In this document: positions 1 to 7,974 of the stretch, piece after piece | How the letters are laid out: the number at the start of each line of letters is the position of its first letter | Position numbering within the stretch: position 1 is the first letter of the stretch | Source of the DNA: Nibrella saemangeumensis | GTDB lineage: Bacteria > Bacteroidota > Bacteroidia > Cytophagales > Spirosomataceae | Direction of reading: 5' to 3' | NCBI RefSeq assembly: GCF_039541915.1 | Contig: NZ_BAABHD010000084.1 | Coordinates: 620,001-684,000 of the forward strand | DNA length: 64,000 bases | Notes under the pieces: model-generated | The model's input: the letters and a program-made list of their open reading frames with translations, nothing else | What the model was told of the DNA's origin: nothing | The model's database searches: none | Translations under genes and position numbers: made by a program

Positions 1-967
1 ACCGGTAGCTGTTGTGCTGAATGATGCTGCAGTTCAGGTTGATTCGGGTGTTGGTATCAAGGTCCGGCCGGTGAAACTTAATCGCATTGTCGATCAGGTT
101 GTAGAATAGAAGTTCGAGTTGTTTTGGGTTCCCTTCAATGACCGGGAGGGCTTCTTTGTTGACCGTCAGATTCGTATAACCGGTATGCAGCGTTGCCTTT
201 TTAACCGCGCTTTCGACGATCTGATTCAAATCAACTGACGTTGATGAATCACTCTCGATATCGATAGCCACAAACTCGCGCAGGTTGGTAATCATCTGCC
301 GGATCTGGTGGCTGGCCTGAATCGTCCGGGCAATGGCTTCATTCCCTTTCGGGGTCAGGTTCGCCTGATTCTCCATCTGCAGGAGGTCCAGAAAAGTGGT
401 GATCTTTCGCACCGGCTCCAGCAAATCATGCGAAATAAGCTTGTTAAACTGAATTAATTCCAGATTGCGCTGTTCCAGTTGATTAACCCGCCGGTCGAGT
501 TCTTCCTTGTAGCGCTCCAGTTCCCGCTGGGCTTTGAGCAGTTCCTCGTTTTTCAGCAGGGCGTCTTCGGCCGTTTTGCGGGCCTGGAGAATTTCCTGTT
601 CGTATTTCTGACGCTGGTACACCGGAATACAGGCACCGATGTTAAGCGGAGTTCCACCGTTTTCACGGCGTACGGCGTTAACCAGCACGGGAACTTCGGC
701 GCGATCCTTATTGGCCAGCGAAATAAAAATTTCTTCGGCCCTGCCGTGAAGTTTGATTAGTGGAAACAGATGCGTCTGGTAAAAAATCCGGCTGGCCAGG
801 GTCAGCACCGACTCTACCTTACGGCCGGTGAGTTCATCCGGGGTGTAGCCCAATAGCAAGGCCAGGGTCTGATTGACCTTAACAATAATCCCCTCATCCG
901 TAAAAACGAAAAGCCCGCAGGGTGCTATATCCAGATAATCGTTGATTGGACCTTCGTCTATAGTCAT
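1..967 (-). CDS. PAS-domain sensor histidine kinase, C-terminus outside the window
   Basis: Reading leftward from an ATG at 967 gives 322 codons with no stop before the window edge. Residues about 10-115 form a PAS domain (segments PCGLFVFTDEG and LLGYTPDELTGRKVESVL), and about 120-172 a charged coiled coil. A HisKA-type H-box follows, SHDLLEPVRKI, with candidate phospho-acceptor His180. The N-box NLIDNAIKFH comes near residue 290, so only the end of the ATPase domain is missing. There is no membrane segment, so a cytoplasmic sensor is expected. The start lies 10 bases after the stop of the RsbQ-like hydrolase, so the two genes are very probably co-transcribed. By analogy with RsbQ-RsbP of Bacillus, the PAS domain may sense a product of the hydrolase; that is inference. 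Confidence 0.9.
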   Translation of the reverse strand, partial: MTIDEGPINDYLDIAPCGLFVFTDEGIIVKVNQTLALLLGYTPDELTGRKVESVLTLASRIFYQTHLFPLIKLHGRAEEIFISLANKDRAEVPVLVNAVRRENGGTPLNIGACIPVYQRQKYEQEILQARKTAEDALLKNEELLKAQRELERYKEELDRRVNQLEQRNLELIQFNKLISHDLLEPVRKITTFLDLLQMENQANLTPKGNEAIARTIQASHQIRQMITNLREFVAIDIESDSSTSVDLNQIVESAVKKATLHTGYTNLTVNKEALPVIEGNPKQLELLFYNLIDNAIKFHRPDLDTNTRINLNCSIIQHNSYR

Positions 968-977
968 ACACGTAACG

Positions 978-1790
978 CTAATGGAACGACGGTTCCAGCC
1001 AGGCATTGATGACGTCGATGGTTTCCTCGGGGGCGCTCATGTGCGGACAGTGCCCCGTCGCCTGGAGGACCCGCAGCGTGCTGCCGGGGGTATACCGGTG
1101 CATATAGTCACCAACTTCCAGCGGAGCAATCAGATCGTCGGAGCATTGCATAATGAGCGACGGCACTTTTACTTTAGCCAGATCCTGCCGGTTATCCGAG
1201 AAAAACGTTACCTCCGCAAAACGGCGGGCAATTAAAGGGTCCGTGGAACAGAAACTATCGCTAAGCTCCTGACCCAGTTCCGGCCGGTCGGGGTTCTTCA
1301 TGATGACCGGTGCCAGGAAATTGGCCCAGCCGATATAGTTTTTCTCCATCGTATCGAGCAGTTCCTCAATATCTTTTCGCTCAAAGCCACCGAAATAATC
1401 GGCTCCGTCGTTAATATAGCGGGGTGAAGGACCCACAAAGATCAGTCGCTCAAACAAGTCCGGCTCTTTAATGGCGGCCAGCAGGCCGACCATACTGCTG
1501 ACAGAGTGGCCGACAAAAATGACCCGGCGAAGATCAAGGGCTTCGCAGATATCGAGTACATCCTGGACGTAACCGTTCAGATTACCGTACCGGTCGGCAT
1601 TATAGGCCGACAAATCTGATTTGCCGGAGCCGACATAATCGAACAATATAATTTTGTAGGTATCCTGAAACGAGGGCGCTATATACCGCCACATGTTCTG
1701 GTCGCAGCCAAAACCATGGGCAAAAAGCATGGGCTGGGTTCCGTTGCCAAACACATGTACGTTGTTTCGCGCAATAACGGTATTATTCAT
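978..1790 (-). CDS. rsbQ: RsbQ-family alpha/beta hydrolase (sigma-B energy-stress activator homologue)
   Basis: A 270-residue soluble alpha/beta hydrolase that follows Bacillus subtilis RsbQ nearly residue for residue as I remember it. Shared segments include ILFDYVGSGKSDL, YVQDVLDICEALDL, SFCSTDPLIARRFA and ATGHCPHMS. The catalytic triad falls at Ser96 (GHSVSS), Asp219 (SDDLIAP) and His247 (TGHCPH), the numbering used for RsbQ. RsbQ belongs to the same family as the plant KAI2/D14 receptors and is needed by the PAS phosphatase RsbP to report energy stress. Here the downstream partner, 10 bases away, is a PAS histidine kinase, so the output chemistry must differ. ATG start. Confidence 0.9.
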   Translation of the reverse strand: MNNTVIARNNVHVFGNGTQPMLFAHGFGCDQNMWRYIAPSFQDTYKIILFDYVGSGKSDLSAYNADRYGNLNGYVQDVLDICEALDLRRVIFVGHSVSSMVGLLAAIKEPDLFERLIFVGPSPRYINDGADYFGGFERKDIEELLDTMEKNYIGWANFLAPVIMKNPDRPELGQELSDSFCSTDPLIARRFAEVTFFSDNRQDLAKVKVPSLIMQCSDDLIAPLEVGDYMHRYTPGSTLRVLQATGHCPHMSAPEETIDVINAWLEPSFH

Positions 1791-1923
1791 GGTAGTAACG
1801 TGAGTACATTAACGAGAGGCAATATACGTTCATTTTGCCAAAAAAAGAGGCCGGGACACCCAGCCGCTTTTCTTCAGAAATAATCTTATTTTGTGGAGGA
1901 AGTTAGTAGTTACACTATAGTTG

Positions 1924-2052
1924 ATGATGAACGACCGATTTAAGACATGGCTCCGGCGGGTTGGCTGGGCAGGCTTTCTTTTCTTTCTGATCAAAGGGCT
2001 GCTCTGGCTCATTATACCTTATTTAATTGCTAAAGGGGTTTTTTCCCGGTAA
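1924..2052 (+). CDS. 42-residue small membrane protein
   Basis: An ATG-ATG start followed by 42 codons and TAA. The basic N-terminus (NDRFKTWLRR) leads into one hydrophobic segment of about 22 residues (WAGFLFFLIKGLLWLIIPYLIA), giving a single-pass inner-membrane peptide with a positive cytoplasmic end. It lies 16 bases upstream of the MpaB-type gene on the same strand, so co-transcription is likely. I do not recognise a named family. Support comes from the clean membrane topology, the start context and the fact that it fills the gap between two genes. Confidence 0.55.
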   Translation: MMNDRFKTWLRRVGWAGFLFFLIKGLLWLIIPYLIAKGVFSR

Positions 2053-2068
2053 AACAACAGCAATAAAA

Positions 2069-2989
2069 ATGGCACAGTCCGAATACCATCGTTTGCTGGG
2101 TGTATTTCGTAATCCAGCCGTCCGGCAGGAACTCCGCACCCTCGACCCGGCGCGGGATTACGAGCGCATGGTCCAGTTGCTGATTGGCTACGAATTTCCG
2201 TTTGACATAAACCGGGCGCTGGAACTAGCCCTGTTTCATACCTTCGCCAGTCCGCGTATTTCTGCCCTGACCCACCGGACGGGTGAGTTTGAACACCACG
2301 GCCAGCGCCGGTACGACGATACCTCCATTCTGATTGCCCGGTTCATCCAGGATGGTCTCGACAGCGAAACCGGTCGCCGGGCTATTGAGCACATGAACCG
2401 TATTCATGGGTTTTACCGGATAGCCAACGAGGATTTCTTGTTCGTGCTGTCAACGTTCATTTTTTATCCCATCAACTGGGTCAACCGCTATGGCTGGCGT
2501 CAGCTGACGCCCCATGAAGAACAGGCATTTTACTACTTTTTCCGGGAGGTGGGCCGGCGGATGCACTTACACGATATTCCAGAAAGCCTGGACGCATTCC
2601 GGGTCTATACCGCTGCTTACGAAGCTAGCCATTTTCGGTATGCCGAAAGTAACCGGAAAGTGGCCGACGCCAATGTGCGGGTGGTGGAGGGCTGGTTTCC
2701 CCGATTTTTACGCCCCGTTGTAAAGCCGGTGTTTGCTGCGCTTATCAGTGAGCCCCTGCGTCAGGCTTTTGGATACCAGTCACCGCCGGGATGGTTCCGG
2801 GCAGCGCTGGAAGGCGCACTCTGGCTGCGGAAGTGGCCTCTCCGCTGGCTTACGTTCAAGCCGTATCCTACCCTGATTGAGAATACCTTCCACCATTCTT
2901 ACCCGAAAGGCGTGCCGGACATTGAAGCCATGGGACCCGAAAAGCTGCTGAGCCGGATGAATGAGGCTCCGCCTTCTACAAAGCAGTAA
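2069..2989 (+). CDS. oxygenase MpaB-family protein (DUF2236-like)
   Basis: 306 residues from the ATG at 2069. A TTG at 2027 would extend it, but that start lies inside the small membrane-protein gene. The sequence resembles the MpaB / rubber-oxygenase (latex-clearing) superfamily of heme-type oxygenases. It is mostly helical, with a conserved central stretch, NRIHGFYRIANEDFLFVLST, and later RMHLHDIPESLDAF, which carry the His and Arg residues typical of the family. No signal peptide is visible, and a hydrophobic patch near 210-225 could touch the membrane. The substrate is unknown: family members act on polyisoprene or fungal meroterpenoids, and many bacterial copies are uncharacterised. Confidence 0.7.
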   Translation: MAQSEYHRLLGVFRNPAVRQELRTLDPARDYERMVQLLIGYEFPFDINRALELALFHTFASPRISALTHRTGEFEHHGQRRYDDTSILIARFIQDGLDSETGRRAIEHMNRIHGFYRIANEDFLFVLSTFIFYPINWVNRYGWRQLTPHEEQAFYYFFREVGRRMHLHDIPESLDAFRVYTAAYEASHFRYAESNRKVADANVRVVEGWFPRFLRPVVKPVFAALISEPLRQAFGYQSPPGWFRAALEGALWLRKWPLRWLTFKPYPTLIENTFHHSYPKGVPDIEAMGPEKLLSRMNEAPPSTKQ

Positions 2990-3064
2990 GACACCCCCCG
3001 GTGGTCTGTACCAAACACTTCGCACGGCTCCCGGTTAACTGTGAACAACAAACTACACCAGCAT

Positions 3065-3385
3065 ATGGCACAGAGCAACCGGTTTTATGCACCGAACAGC
3101 GGGGAAGGCGGCCGGGGCGGAACCATCAACGACAGCAGTACCTCAAAACAGCGGTTTGCCGAGGGAAGGGGTACTACCGGTGGGGGTGGAACAACCAATG
3201 GCGGCAAAGCAGGACACCGGCGACAGCAAACCGGTGGACGCGGTAGTACGACCAACGATACAACGACCTCAAAACAGAAATTACCGCAGGGCGGGGGCAC
3301 CACCGGCGGAGGAGGGACGTCTGAGGGGGGCGGCCACACCACGCAAAGCTCCACGGAAACAGGCATTCCGGGAGGGTCCAGCTAG
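3065..3385 (+). CDS. Gly/Thr-rich protein with an internal tandem duplication, unknown function
   Basis: About 106 residues from the ATG at 3065 (MAQSNRFYAPNSGE), with an in-frame GTG at 3041 as alternative. The body is two copies of a unit of about 41 residues. Each begins GGRG-x-T-x-ND and continues with TTSKQ or STSKQ, a short basic/polar linker and the block GTTGGGGT. There is no signal peptide, no cysteine and no hydrophobic core, so the chain is probably disordered. A good intrinsic terminator follows within about 20 bases, which supports a real transcription unit. The reverse strand also has a long proline-rich frame here, an effect of GGN-rich codons. Function not recognised. Confidence 0.5.
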   Translation: MAQSNRFYAPNSGEGGRGGTINDSSTSKQRFAEGRGTTGGGGTTNGGKAGHRRQQTGGRGSTTNDTTTSKQKLPQGGGTTGGGGTSEGGGHTTQSSTETGIPGGSS

Positions 3386-3405
3386 ACGGTACTGGCAAGA
3401 GCCAG

Positions 3406-3436
3406 GACCAGCGCCGAAATCAGGGCTGGTCTTTTT
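3406..3436 (+). terminator. intrinsic terminator after the Gly-rich gene
   Basis: A seven-base-pair stem, GACCAGC (3406-3412) with GCTGGTC (3425-3431), followed directly by five T. The T-run also supplies the TTTG of the candidate promoter for the next gene. Confidence 0.75.
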
Positions 3437-3463
3437 GCGGATGATCAGGAAATTGTAACTTTC
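3434..3463 (+). promoter_or_regulatory. candidate Bacteroidetes-type promoter for the GH30 gene
   Basis: TTTG at 3434-3437, an 18-base spacer, then TAACTTTC at 3456-3463. The -7 box matches TAnnTTTG except for its last base. It lies 25 bases before the ATG at 3489. Confidence 0.5.
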
Positions 3464-3488
3464 GCAATCAAGCCTTTCGAACCGACTT

Positions 3489-4967
3489 ATGCGCAGTCCT
3501 GTCAAACGTTATTCCCTAGCCATAGCCATTCTGATTGTAAGCTTTTTATGGGGCGTAGCCAGCAGTTGCCGGCTGAACCCTGATAGCCTGACTTCTCGGG
3601 ACTCCGACGCCGGAGCGAGGGTAACCGCAGCTGCTGCGACTGGTAGCGTTGAGTTCTGGCTGACTACCCCCGATAAATCAGCGTTGTTTACCAAACAGGC
3701 TACAAATCTGGTATTCAGCAATACCACCAACCGCTACCTGACTATCGACGTCGACACAACCCAGACGTTTCAGTCGATCGACGGATTTGGGTTTACCCTG
3801 ACCGGCGGCAGTGCTTATGTTATCAACCGGATGAGTACCGCCAGCCGCGACGCGCTGTTAACTGAGCTGTTTGGCACTACGGGTAACGCCATTGGAATCA
3901 GCTACCTGAGACTCAGCATCGGCGCGTCGGACCTCAGCCCGTCGGTCTTCTCGTATAACGATATGCCGGCCGGACAAACCGACCCTAACCTTACGAATTT
4001 CACCCTTGACATGGAACGACCGGACCTGCTGCCGGTACTGAAGCAGATTCTGACGATTAACCCGGCTGTTAAGCTGGTGGCTACTCCCTGGTCACCGCCG
4101 ACCTGGATGAAAAGCAACAACAGTTCGGTTGGCGGCACCCTGAAGCCGGAGTATTACGGCTCTTACGCTAACTATTTCGTAAAATACATTCAGGCCATGA
4201 AAGCGGAGGGCATTGCCATTGACGCCATTACTGTCCAGAACGAGCCGCTGAACCCGAACAACAATCCGAGCATGTACATGACGGCCGCCGAACAGGCCAG
4301 CTTTATCAAGAACAACCTGGGTCCGGCTTTGAGAACCGCCGGCCTGACCACTAAAATTATCCTGTACGACCACAACTGCGATAACCCGAATTACCCCATC
4401 GCCATCCTGAACGACCCGGCCGCTAAGCAGTATGTCGATGGCTCCGGCTTTCACCTGTACGCCGGCGACATCAGAGCCATGTCTCAGGTACGCAACGCTC
4501 ATCCTGACAAGAACCTGTATTTCACGGAACAGTATACCGGCACGAACGGCAACTTCGGCGGTGACCTGAAATGGCACCTGAAAAATGTCGTGATTGGATC
4601 TGCCCGCAACTGGAGCCGGAATGCGCTGGAGTGGAACCTGGCTACCGACACCAATTATGGCCCGCGTACCCCTGGCGGCTGCACCACCTGTCTGGGAGCC
4701 CTGACCATCGGGACCAGCGTGACGCATAATGTATCCTACTACATCATTGCCCATGCCGCCAAATTTGTCCGGCCGGGTTCCGTGCGCCTGGGTTCCAACG
4801 TGCCAGGTACCTTACACAATGTTGCGTTTAAAACGCCGGACGGGTCAAAAGTGCTGATTGTTTTAAACGAAGCCCGCAATTCACAAACCTTTAACATCAG
4901 GTTCCGGGGCAAAATTGTTTCTACCACACTAACCGGTGGGGCCGTGGGTACCTATGTCTGGAAATAG
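3489..4967 (+). CDS. glycoside hydrolase family 30 (glucosylceramidase-type) exported enzyme
   Basis: 492 residues. An N-terminal hydrophobic segment ends at VASSC, with Cys27 as a possible lipobox cysteine, so it is exported and may be lipid-anchored to the cell surface. The fold is the GH30 (beta/alpha)8 barrel plus a C-terminal beta domain. Family hallmarks are DGFGFTLTGGSAYVI near residue 98, ATPWSPPTWMK near 198, the acid/base Glu252 in TVQNEP and the nucleophile Glu347 in YFTEQYTG. The C-terminal domain holds the usual KTPDGSKVLIVLNEA strand. GH30 members cleave beta-glucosyl, beta-xylosyl, beta-fucosyl or beta-1,6-glucan linkages; which one applies here cannot be read from the sequence. 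Confidence 0.92.
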   Translation: MRSPVKRYSLAIAILIVSFLWGVASSCRLNPDSLTSRDSDAGARVTAAAATGSVEFWLTTPDKSALFTKQATNLVFSNTTNRYLTIDVDTTQTFQSIDGFGFTLTGGSAYVINRMSTASRDALLTELFGTTGNAIGISYLRLSIGASDLSPSVFSYNDMPAGQTDPNLTNFTLDMERPDLLPVLKQILTINPAVKLVATPWSPPTWMKSNNSSVGGTLKPEYYGSYANYFVKYIQAMKAEGIAIDAITVQNEPLNPNNNPSMYMTAAEQASFIKNNLGPALRTAGLTTKIILYDHNCDNPNYPIAILNDPAAKQYVDGSGFHLYAGDIRAMSQVRNAHPDKNLYFTEQYTGTNGNFGGDLKWHLKNVVIGSARNWSRNALEWNLATDTNYGPRTPGGCTTCLGALTIGTSVTHNVSYYIIAHAAKFVRPGSVRLGSNVPGTLHNVAFKTPDGSKVLIVLNEARNSQTFNIRFRGKIVSTTLTGGAVGTYVWK

Positions 4968-4986
4968 CCAATGGCGCTAAACTGCT

Positions 4987-6186
4987 TTACCCGACTACCC
5001 CGGCCAGGTGGTTTTTCCGCCAGAGCCACCCCAGGTACAGTGTTGCCAGCAGCGCCAGCACCGCCGACACCCCAAAAGAAGCTTCCATTCCCAGTTCCAG
5101 GTGGTTGAACAGATAGCCTGACAGAACGGCTCCGATACCGATTCCGGCTTCCAGCGCAATATACATGGTAGCCATCGCCCGGCCGCGAGTGCCTTCCGCG
5201 CTAAGGTCGGCCGTCCAGGCCTGTACGGTTGGGCTGTTCATTCCCCACGACATACCAAACAGGATACCGGCTGCGTAAAACAAAACCTGGTTGTCGGCGA
5301 GGGTGAGCACGGCCATTCCGGCCGCCAGCACCGCCGTTGATACGGCCATGACCGGCACCCGGCCATAGCGGTCTGAGGAGCGCCGGAAAGTAAGGCGGAT
5401 GACCAGCGACGCAATGGTGTAGACGGTAAAGAAAAGACCTTTGTTGGTGATGCCCAGGGAACTGCTCAGCGCCGGGGCGAGGGTCAGTACCGCGCCCGAT
5501 GAAAACGACTGGAGCAGCAACACGATAAAGGGCTTGGTTGCCTGTTTATCAAAGATCTCTTCTTTTTTCAGCTTTAGGAGGCTCAGTCGGAACGGCTGCT
5601 GATGGTCCAGCGTCTCGGGCATGCGGAGCAGAATCAGAATGGAAAGCAGCGCAAAAACCGAGGATATATAAAACAGGGCATCCATGGAGTAGGCGTCTGC
5701 CACCCAACTGCCAATGGCCGGCCCCAGCGACATACCCGTAGCGGTAAACAGGCCCAGGGCACCCATGGCTTCTCCCCGCCGGTCGACAGGTACCACGTCG
5801 GCCACGTAAGCAGCTGTTGCGGTAGGCTTGGTGCCTGTAGAAAAGCCGTGGAGCAACCGGAGCATCAGGAAGCCCCAAACGGTAAGCAGGTAGGGGTACA
5901 GAAAACCACACAGAAAGCAGACCACCGACCCAAATGCCATGACCGGCACCCGGCCGACGGTATCGGTGATTTTACCGCTAAAAGGGCGCGAAACACCGGC
6001 CGTGAACGTAAACAACGCAATAATTAACCCCACATATTCCCGGCCACCCAGCCCTATAAGGTAATCGGGAAGTTCAGGAATCAGCATCTGGAAACTGGCT
6101 GAGAACAGAAAGTTACTCATACAGAGCAGCCAGAAAGGAAGGGTATAAAGCGTTGAACGGGTGGAGGTAGTCGTACTGGTAATCAT
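4987..6186 (-). CDS. major facilitator superfamily transporter
   Basis: A 12-helix MFS permease of about 399 residues from the ATG at 6186. A GTG at 6270 would add 28 residues of basic, helical N-terminus. The first helix follows TLYTLPFWLLCMSNFLF. The loop 2-3 motif A is GKITDTVGRVPVM, and its second-half counterpart is RRSSDRYGRVPVM. Helix 4/5 carries the GFSTGTKPTATAAYVADV and ALGLFTATGMSLGPAIG segments typical of drug/proton antiporters. The gene is convergent with the GH30 gene, leaving 19 bases between stops. The substrate is not predictable; a multidrug or metabolite exporter is the likeliest role. Confidence 0.85.
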   Translation of the reverse strand: MITSTTTSTRSTLYTLPFWLLCMSNFLFSASFQMLIPELPDYLIGLGGREYVGLIIALFTFTAGVSRPFSGKITDTVGRVPVMAFGSVVCFLCGFLYPYLLTVWGFLMLRLLHGFSTGTKPTATAAYVADVVPVDRRGEAMGALGLFTATGMSLGPAIGSWVADAYSMDALFYISSVFALLSILILLRMPETLDHQQPFRLSLLKLKKEEIFDKQATKPFIVLLLQSFSSGAVLTLAPALSSSLGITNKGLFFTVYTIASLVIRLTFRRSSDRYGRVPVMAVSTAVLAAGMAVLTLADNQVLFYAAGILFGMSWGMNSPTVQAWTADLSAEGTRGRAMATMYIALEAGIGIGAVLSGYLFNHLELGMEASFGVSAVLALLATLYLGWLWRKNHLAGVVG

Positions 6187-6426
6187 ATTTCCCTGCAAAG
6201 CCAAAGCCGCATCTAATCGTTTAGTGAGCCAACTACGGGCTGCCCGCTTTAGTTTCCGCAGCGCCTTCACTGATTAGGAAACGGTCAGAAAGGTTTTAAA
6301 AATCCAGATAATTCTAACGCCAGTGATACGGCGGCTGCCGGCGATTAAAAGCAAGGTCCCTGCAGGTGCATACGTTATAGAGGCAGAAGGCTTCAAATTC
6401 AAGTTTCCAATCCGGTGGGTTTGCCT

Positions 6427-6434
6427 TACTTTTG
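6427..6434 (+). promoter_or_regulatory. -7 box TACTTTTG upstream of mltG
   Basis: An exact match to TAnnTTTG, 19 bases before the mltG ATG. I see no clear TTTG at the expected upstream distance, so this is a single-box call. Confidence 0.5.
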
Positions 6435-6453
6435 TGCTCGAAAATTCTGTTAT

Positions 6454-7491
6454 ATGTCCCGTAATATTAAGATCGGCCTCTTTATTTTCATTTGTGTCTT
6501 GATGGCCTCCTTTTCCTTTTATGCCTGGCAGGTATTCAAAACACCGAACCTGCAGGTAGGTGAAAACGACGAAGCGTTTGAGTTGTACATTCCCCGCGGA
6601 GCAACGTATGAGACGGTAATGGATACGCTGAAGAAGCACGATGTAGTCCACGACGAAATGTCGTTCCGGTTTTTGGCCAAGCTGATGAAGTATCCCCAGA
6701 GCGTAAAATATGGCCGGTACGTGATTAAGCCTAAAACCGGAAATTATGCCGCCATTGTAAAGCTCCGGAGCGGTGATCAGGATCCGGTAAAGCTTACCTT
6801 CAACAGCATTCGTCTGAAAGAGGACCTGGTGAAGCGGATTGGCAACAAACTCGAATTTGGCACCGACACCCTGGCCGGCCTGCTCGGGGATCCAGCCGTA
6901 ACGAAACAGTATGGGTTTGATACCACCACTATCGTATGCATGTTTATCCCGGATACCTATGAATTCTTCTGGACGGTAAAGCCCAAAGAATTTCTGGACC
7001 GGATGGCTAAAGAGTACAAGAATTTCTGGACCGAAGAGCGCAGGCGAAAAGCTGCCGCACTGGGCTTGTCCCAGACCGAGGTGCAGGTTCTGGCCTCCAT
7101 TGTGGAGGGTGAAACTAAGAAAAACGACGAAAAGCCCCGTGTGGCCGGCGTGTACCTGAATCGCCTGAAGCAGGGCATGAAGCTGGAGGCTGACCCGACC
7201 CTGATTTTTGCGGCCCGTGATTTCAGCATCCGCCGGGTGCTGAATGTCCACAAAGGGATCAACTCACCCTACAATACGTATCGGTATGCCGGCCTGCCGC
7301 CCGGTCCGATCTACCTACCCTCGGAGTCGTCTATCGATGCCGTGCTGAACGCCGAAAATCATAACTACCTGTATTTTGTGGCCAGGGAAGATTTCTCCGG
7401 CTACCACAACTTCGCCCGTACTTATCCCGAGCATCTCGCCAACGCCCGTATTTACCAGCGTGCCCTGAACCAGCGGAAAATCATGAGATGA
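6454..7491 (+). CDS. mltG: endolytic murein transglycosylase MltG
   Basis: 345 residues from the ATG at 6454 (MSRNIKIGLFIF). Upstream in-frame codons would overlap the -7 box and are rejected. A single N-terminal membrane anchor (IGLFIFICVLMASFSFYAW) is followed by a LysM-like periplasmic region and the YceG domain. The catalytic Glu is at position 218 in ASIVEGET, the same number as in E. coli MltG. It is followed by the family signatures AGVYLNRL, GMKLEADPTL and SPYNTYRYAGLPPGPI. MltG cuts nascent glycan strands at the inner membrane and limits their length. It is followed by a thioesterase gene, and its stop codon lies inside a strong hairpin. Confidence 0.96.
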   Translation: MSRNIKIGLFIFICVLMASFSFYAWQVFKTPNLQVGENDEAFELYIPRGATYETVMDTLKKHDVVHDEMSFRFLAKLMKYPQSVKYGRYVIKPKTGNYAAIVKLRSGDQDPVKLTFNSIRLKEDLVKRIGNKLEFGTDTLAGLLGDPAVTKQYGFDTTTIVCMFIPDTYEFFWTVKPKEFLDRMAKEYKNFWTEERRRKAAALGLSQTEVQVLASIVEGETKKNDEKPRVAGVYLNRLKQGMKLEADPTLIFAARDFSIRRVLNVHKGINSPYNTYRYAGLPPGPIYLPSESSIDAVLNAENHNYLYFVAREDFSGYHNFARTYPEHLANARIYQRALNQRKIMR

Positions 7492-7517
7492 GCGCAGACA
7501 AGGAGTCTGCGCTCATC
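7487..7517 (+). repeat. perfect 13-bp hairpin across the mltG stop codon, with AAGGA in the loop
   Basis: GATGAGCGCAGAC (7487-7499) pairs exactly with GTCTGCGCTCATC (7505-7517), leaving the five-base loop AAGGA. There is no T-run, so a classic terminator is not indicated. The next ATG follows immediately at 7518. It could be an mRNA processing or stability element, or a translation control element presenting the purine-rich loop. Confidence 0.7.
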
Positions 7518-7934
7518 ATGCCAGTTATGTTTAGCTACGAAGTAACCAGCCTCCGAGTCCGGTATGCCGATACCGATCAGATGGGGTATGTATATTACGG
7601 CAATTACGCCCGTTTCTACGAGATTGGGCGGGTAGAGTCCCTGCGGAGCATAGGGGTTAGTTACAAGGAACTGGAAGCCTCGGGGGTAATGATGCCGGTA
7701 TACGAAATGAAAACCCGCTACCACCAGCCGGCCCGCTACGATGACCTGCTGACGGTCAAAGTAATAATTCCGCAACTTCCCGGTGCGCGCATTCTGTTTC
7801 AGTACGAAATCGTGAACCAGGAGGGGGTATTACTGAACACGGGCGAGACCACACTGGTCTTCCAGCGGGCCGATACCGGCCGGCTCTGTACCATGCCGGC
7901 CGCATGGCTGAATAAGCTAAAACCTTTTTTTTAA
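7518..7934 (+). CDS. acyl-CoA thioesterase, YbgC/4HBT hotdog family
   Basis: 138 residues from the ATG at 7518. An ATG at 7488 overlaps the mltG stop but would put ten codons inside the hairpin; an ATG at 7527 is also possible. This is a single hotdog-fold domain with the 4-hydroxybenzoyl-CoA thioesterase signature RYADTDQMGYVYYGNYARF, including the catalytic Asp of the TDQMG segment (Asp20 from this start) and the active-site Gly-x-Val turn. Members hydrolyse short-chain or aromatic acyl-CoA thioesters. In proteobacteria ybgC sits with tol-pal; here it follows mltG, with no tol genes nearby. Confidence 0.88.
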   Translation: MPVMFSYEVTSLRVRYADTDQMGYVYYGNYARFYEIGRVESLRSIGVSYKELEASGVMMPVYEMKTRYHQPARYDDLLTVKVIIPQLPGARILFQYEIVNQEGVLLNTGETTLVFQRADTGRLCTMPAAWLNKLKPFF

Positions 7935-7974
7935 GGGGGTGGTTAAACGGCATAGGTAAGTTATCTACCGTACT

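Noticed and set aside
1830..2012. A 60-codon minus-strand frame between rsbQ and the oxygenase gene
   Set aside because: It overlaps the better-supported 42-residue membrane peptide and has no start signal or recognisable feature.
3085..3366. Proline-rich minus-strand frame over the Gly-rich gene
   Set aside because: GGN codons read backwards as CCN give a spurious Pro/Val-rich frame; promoter and terminator signals fit the plus strand.
4092..4754. A 220-codon minus-strand frame opposite GH30
   Set aside because: Shadow of a clear GH30 enzyme; it is Val/Arg-rich composition without domain signals.
6274..7251. A 325-codon minus-strand frame antisense to mltG
   Set aside because: MltG with its catalytic Glu218 covers the same bases; the antisense product has no recognisable motif or start context.
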